64,000 nucleotides of DNA. It comes from Spartobacteria bacterium LR76. Its GTDB lineage: Bacteria > Verrucomicrobiota > Verrucomicrobiia > Chthoniobacterales > Terrimicrobiaceae. The DNA lies in the NCBI GenBank assembly GCA_003054655.1, contig QAYZ01000013.1:434001-498000 (forward strand). Reading direction: 5' to 3'. Position 1 is the first letter of the stretch; each line of letters starts with the position of its first letter. A model generated the notes under the pieces. It made no database searches, was not told the origin of the DNA, and saw only the letters and a program-made list of their open reading frames with translations. Both the position numbers and the translations under genes were made by a program. Below are positions 60,679 to 64,000 of the stretch, piece by piece.

Positions 60679-61829
60679 GACTGGGAATCCTTTGGCACCT
60701 GGGTTGCGGTGGCTGCGGCTTCGGCGGCAGCTTCCTTGGCCCGCTTATGTCGTCGCCACGCTTCCTGGATCTGCGCGGGCAAGCCGACCACGCCACGCGG
60801 CATGAAGAGCACGACCACCACAAACATCGCCCCGAGGAAGATCGGCCAGTACGCCGGGAAAGCCTGGCTGGCCCAGCTCTTCAGGCCATTCACGCCGATG
60901 GCTCCGATGATCGGCCCGATGAGCGATGCCCGACCGCCCACCGCCACCCATACGATAGCCTCCAGCGATTTCGCCGGCTCCATCTGGCTGGGGTTGATGA
61001 TACCGACCTGCGGCACGTAAAGAGCACCCGCCAGTCCGGCGATCATTCCCGCGAGAACGAAAACGAAGAGCTTGAAGTTCGCCGCCGCGTAGCCGGAGAA
61101 AAGCACCCGGTTTTCACTGTCGCGAATCGCCCTTTGGACCTTGCCGAATTTCGTCAGGGTCAGCCACCGGCACAGAGCATACACCAGCACCAGGGCGACC
61201 GCCGACGCGATATAAAGTCCCCGTTGAGTGCCCGGAGCACCCAGGTCAAAGCCCAGCAGGGTTTTGAAGTCGGTAAATCCATTGTTACCGCCAAGCGTCA
61301 GCTCATTGCGGAAGAAAAGGAGACATGCCGCATAGGTCAGCGCCTGGGTCAGGATCGAGAAATAGACTCCACGAATGCGGGAACGAAAGGCGAGGTAACC
61401 AAAAATGAACGCCACCACGCCCGGCACCCAGAGCACCGCCAGGGCGGAAAACCAAAAGTGCGCAAACGGCTCCCAGTGCGCGGGGAGCTTCGTATACCCG
61501 AGGAAGACCATGAAGTCCGGCAGGTCGCTCTTGTATTGACCGAGCTTGCCGATCATCAGCATGAGGTGCATGCCGAGCGCATAGCCTCCGAGTGAGAAGA
61601 AGAGCATCTGGCCGAGGCTCAGCAATCCTGTGTAGCCCCAGAGCATGTCGATGCTCACCGCCACGATGGCGAGGCAAAGATACTGCCCCCACAGGTTGAT
61701 ATTGAAATCGCTCACATGGAGCGAACTCCCCGCCGGGGTGAAGGCGTTCAGGCCCGGAATCACCGCGATGAGAAACAGCGCGACAATCGCTCCGATGAGC
61801 ACCTCTTTTTTGGAAACTTCCTGTTTCAT
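60675..61829 (-). CDS. urtC: Urea ABC transporter permease UrtC
   Basis: 384 residues from the ATG at 61829; a longer in-frame start overlaps urtB. Multi-spanning, with the LivM-type segments [61 protein letters not shown] and [25 protein letters not shown] basic/Ala-rich cytoplasmic tail ([17 protein letters not shown]) ends it. Pairs with UrtB to form the membrane channel. Starts 4 bases after urtB. Confidence 0.96.
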   Translation of the reverse strand: MKQEVSKKEVLIGAIVALFLIAVIPGLNAFTPAGSSLHVSDFNINLWGQYLCLAIVAVSIDMLWGYTGLLSLGQMLFFSLGGYALGMHLMLMIGKLGQYKSDLPDFMVFLGYTKLPAHWEPFAHFWFSALAVLWVPGVVAFIFGYLAFRSRIRGVYFSILTQALTYAACLLFFRNELTLGGNNGFTDFKTLLGFDLGAPGTQRGLYIASAVALVLVYALCRWLTLTKFGKVQRAIRDSENRVLFSGYAAANFKLFVFVLAGMIAGLAGALYVPQVGIINPSQMEPAKSLEAIVWVAVGGRASLIGPIIGAIGVNGLKSWASQAFPAYWPIFLGAMFVVVVLFMPRGVVGLPAQIQEAWRRHKRAKEAAAEAAATATQVPKDSQS

Positions 61830-61833
61830 GACG

Positions 61834-63558
61834 TTAGTTCTCCAGTCCGCGTCCCTTGGTGGCGAAAAGGCCCGATGGCTTCCACTGGAGAAAGAGGATG
61901 ATGCCAACCAGGACAAGCACCTTTCCGATGACAGGGTTTCGCAGGCTCGTTTGGAGAATCTGGTCGACCGTGCCGATACCGAGCGCGGAGATCACCGTGC
62001 CGATGAGATTGCCGATACCACCCACGACCACGACCATGAAGGAATCGACGATATACGTCTGGCCCGTGCTCGGCCCGATGTTGCCGATCTGCGAAAGGAA
62101 GGCTCCCGCGAGTCCCGCCAGACCGGACCCGAAGGCAAACGTGAGAGTATTGACCTTGCGCGTCCGCACGCCCATGCACGCAGCCGTGGTGCGATCCTGC
62201 ATCACCGCACGGATGAGCAGACCTACCGGCGTCTTGGCCAGCAGGAGAGAGGTCCCCACCACGATGGCCACCGCGAAGATGATCACAAACACGCGGTTGT
62301 AGTTCATGATGACATCACCCACGGAAAAGCTGCCCAGCAGCCAGGCCGGGGAGTAAACCGGCGCATTGGCTGGTCCAAAGATCAGGCGGAAGAGCTGCTG
62401 CATGACCAGCGAAACGCCCCACGTCGCGAGCAGCGACTCCAGCGGACGGCGATAGAGAAACTGAATGACTCCGCGCTCCAGCAGGACACCCACCGCCGCA
62501 GCGCTGAGAAAGGCCACCGGCAGCGCGAAAAGGAAGTAGCTTTGATAAATCCCCGAGTTTGGATCGAAGCCGAAGCCTGGGAGGTTCACGCTGATCCCAA
62601 AGGGCGCGAGCGCCACGCCCGAGCCAAAAATGCACTGCACGAGATAGGTCGCATATCCGCCCACCACCATGATCTCGCCGTGGGCCATGTTGATCACCCC
62701 CATGAGGCCAAAGGTGATGGCCAGGCCCAGCGCGACGACGAGGAGCACCGAGCCCAGGCTCACGCCACGGAACATGGTGCCAAAGAAGTCGACCCAGAAG
62801 AGATGATTATCGATGGCCTTGAGCGTCGACACCGCAGCGGCCCGCACCTTCGGAGAGAGGCTTTCATCCGCCGCCATCTTGGCGACAAGCTCTCGGCTCG
62901 GTATGGAATTCGATTTCTTTAGCTGATTCAGCGCATCGATTTGCAGTTGCGGATCAGGCGAGGCGAGATTGATAAGGGCTATGGAGTCGAGGATGCCGTT
63001 TTTGACCGCCTTGTCCTGTTCTTTGGCCAGGCGGGCATTGAGAATGGGAAGCGCCTCCGGCGACTGCTTCATGCCGAGCTTGAGAATGGCGCTCTGGCGG
63101 GTGGCGGGAGCGGGATCAGCCAATGCCAGCAGGTCCATGGTGGACCGCATGGCGCGGCGCAGCTTGGCAAAGGTCTCCACCGGCTTCATCACCGTCTCAT
63201 CCACCGTGATCGGAGCACCATCGGGACCGACGAGGGGTTCGCCGTTATCAATCCTCATTGCCTTGGCGGCGGAGCCATCCGCAGGCATGAGCAAAAAGGG
63301 AATACGCGCTCCGTCTGGAGCCTCGTAGATATAGACCTGGCTGCGCTGCCAGGCCTCAAAGATCGGACCCAGGACGGGCGAGGGGTTTGCGGCCATGTCC
63401 TGCACGATCGTCGCCTGCTCGCTCTCGGGAGCGAGGATGGCGCGGGCAGCGCTCTGGCGCGCCGCGGTCTCCGACTCGTCCGCATGGACGAGGGAGGCAA
63501 AGGTCATCGCCACTGCGGCGAGAAATAAAAGAGAACGCTGGACGTATGGTCGCATCAT
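61834..63558 (-). CDS. urtB: Urea ABC transporter permease UrtB with N-terminal exported domain
   Basis: 574 residues. Signal peptide ([18 protein letters not shown]), a helical repeat-like periplasmic domain to about residue 260 ([47 protein letters not shown]), then a LivH-type membrane part: [31 protein letters not shown] and [23 protein letters not shown]. The long N-terminal domain is a known UrtB feature that distinguishes it from LivH. Start at 63558, a second Met follows immediately. Confidence 0.95.
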   Translation of the reverse strand: MMRPYVQRSLLFLAAVAMTFASLVHADESETAARQSAARAILAPESEQATIVQDMAANPSPVLGPIFEAWQRSQVYIYEAPDGARIPFLLMPADGSAAKAMRIDNGEPLVGPDGAPITVDETVMKPVETFAKLRRAMRSTMDLLALADPAPATRQSAILKLGMKQSPEALPILNARLAKEQDKAVKNGILDSIALINLASPDPQLQIDALNQLKKSNSIPSRELVAKMAADESLSPKVRAAAVSTLKAIDNHLFWVDFFGTMFRGVSLGSVLLVVALGLAITFGLMGVINMAHGEIMVVGGYATYLVQCIFGSGVALAPFGISVNLPGFGFDPNSGIYQSYFLFALPVAFLSAAAVGVLLERGVIQFLYRRPLESLLATWGVSLVMQQLFRLIFGPANAPVYSPAWLLGSFSVGDVIMNYNRVFVIIFAVAIVVGTSLLLAKTPVGLLIRAVMQDRTTAACMGVRTRKVNTLTFAFGSGLAGLAGAFLSQIGNIGPSTGQTYIVDSFMVVVVGGIGNLIGTVISALGIGTVDQILQTSLRNPVIGKVLVLVGIILFLQWKPSGLFATKGRGLEN

Positions 63559-63599
63559 GAAAGTTCGTTGGTTGTAAGCAGGATCAGTGCTCGGCCAGC

Positions 63600-63633
63600 G
63601 GAGGAGTTCGGGTATCCTCTCCCAAACTCCTCC
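63600..63633 (-). other. Hairpin in the urtA-urtB gap
   Basis: GGAGGAGTT / AACTCCTCC, 9-bp stem, inside the 102-base gap. It has no U-tract. In ABC operons a stem after the binding-protein gene commonly stabilises its mRNA or lowers downstream expression; that role is inferred here. Confidence 0.45.
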
Positions 63634-63660
63634 CCGATTCTAGCTACCGAATATGAGAGG

Positions 63661-64000
63661 CTACTCCTTTACGAACGTTCCCTTGAGGAACGGCTCGGGA
63701 TAGACCTGTTTGAATTCTTCCACGATCTTGAACTGCCCGTCGGCCTTGGTCTCGCCGATGTAGGTATTCTTCTTCGTGTGGTGATTTTTCTCCACCGTGT
63801 TGAGGCCGTTCGGGCCGTCGAAGGTGATCTTGCCGGACTCGAGGACCTCGCGCACCTTGTCGACATCGAAGGAACCCGCCTTTTCGACCGCGGCCTTCCA
63901 GAGATAGACGCCGTCGTAGGAAAGAACCATCGGGCTGCAGGTCACGCGATTGGTACGCTCGATGCCCTGGACCTTGGCGGTCTTGAGCCAGTCGAAGAAG
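63661..64000 (-). CDS. urtA: Urea ABC transporter substrate-binding protein UrtA (N-terminus beyond window)
   Basis: Only the C-terminal approximately 112 residues are in the window; the frame is open to the last base. It contains [41 protein letters not shown] followed by [20 protein letters not shown], the conserved C-terminal end of UrtA. The protein binds urea in the periplasm and hands it to UrtBC. First gene of the urt-ure operon as far as visible; its promoter lies outside the window. Confidence 0.94.
   Translation of the reverse strand, partial: FFDWLKTAKVQGIERTNRVTCSPMVLSYDGVYLWKAAVEKAGSFDVDKVREVLESGKITFDGPNGLNTVEKNHHTKKNTYIGETKADGQFKIVEEFKQVYPEPFLKGTFVKE

Noticed and set aside
1-64000. 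tRNA or rRNA genes, CRISPR arrays, insertion sequences, phage or integrase genes
   Set aside because: No tRNA T-loop/anticodon pattern, rRNA stretch, regularly spaced repeat, transposase or integrase motif was seen on either strand by eye; a tRNAscan or repeat search would be the decisive test.

Overview
The window is a GC-rich bacterial chromosome segment, almost certainly from the phylum Verrucomicrobiota and probably near Chthoniobacter/Terrimicrobium. The strongest evidence is a complete four-gene cassette of pseudopilin-like proteins at 34.6-40.1 kb, which matches the 'Verru_Chthon cassette' families named after Verrucomicrobium and Chthoniobacter. PEP-CTERM anchored proteins, autotransporter-type beta-strand repeats and many prepilin-leader proteins fit the same group. 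No rRNA, tRNA, CRISPR array, transposase or phage gene was seen.

Layout. (1) 0-4.1 kb, plus strand: a truncated parallel beta-helix protein, a secreted jelly-roll-like protein, a rhamnogalacturonan-acetylesterase-like SGNH hydrolase and a five-bladed-propeller glycosidase. Together these look like a pectin or plant-polysaccharide locus, closed by a bidirectional terminator. (2) 4.4-17.9 kb: two divergent operons around an NtrC-type sigma-54 activator. The left operon encodes an exported enolase-superfamily (dipeptide-epimerase-like) protein, a DapB-fold dehydrogenase, a beta-strand-repeat PEP-CTERM protein, a glutamate/dicarboxylate symporter and an exported BPL_N protein. The right operon encodes a pseudopilin, two gamma-glutamyltransferase-family proteins and an EF-hand/calpain-like protease. 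Both operons start behind TTGGCAT-type sigma-54-like promoters. I read this as a candidate, possibly undescribed, exported gamma-glutamyl/peptide utilisation system. (3) 17.9-30.4 kb: an FkbM methyltransferase, a GntR/LacI-regulated polysaccharide locus, a natural PEP-CTERM/pseudopilin fusion, a LacI regulator, an alpha/beta hydrolase and a GH29 alpha-L-fucosidase. (4) 30.6-45.5 kb: a GH31 alpha-glucosidase, an FAD oxidoreductase, the Verru_Chthon cassette (D-B-C-A), a Gfo/Idh/MocA oxidoreductase, a GH38 alpha-mannosidase and its regulator. (5) 45.8-53.8 kb: a MocR regulator, a GATase, a pseudopilin, a probable zinc-starvation group (PEP-CTERM choice-of-anchor-M-like protein, Fur/Zur, CobW GTPase), a second FAD oxidoreductase, an AraC regulator and YacG. 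(6) 54.1-64.0 kb, minus strand: one continuous operon urtABCDE-ureABCEFGD for ABC uptake of urea and nickel urease with all its accessory proteins. urtA runs off the end of the window.

The glycoside hydrolases GH29, GH31 and GH38 lack signal peptides and are probably cytoplasmic, finishing oligosaccharides. The beta-helix, esterase and lyase-like proteins appear exported. Each sugar locus carries its own LacI- or GntR/LacI-type regulator next to candidate palindromic operators.
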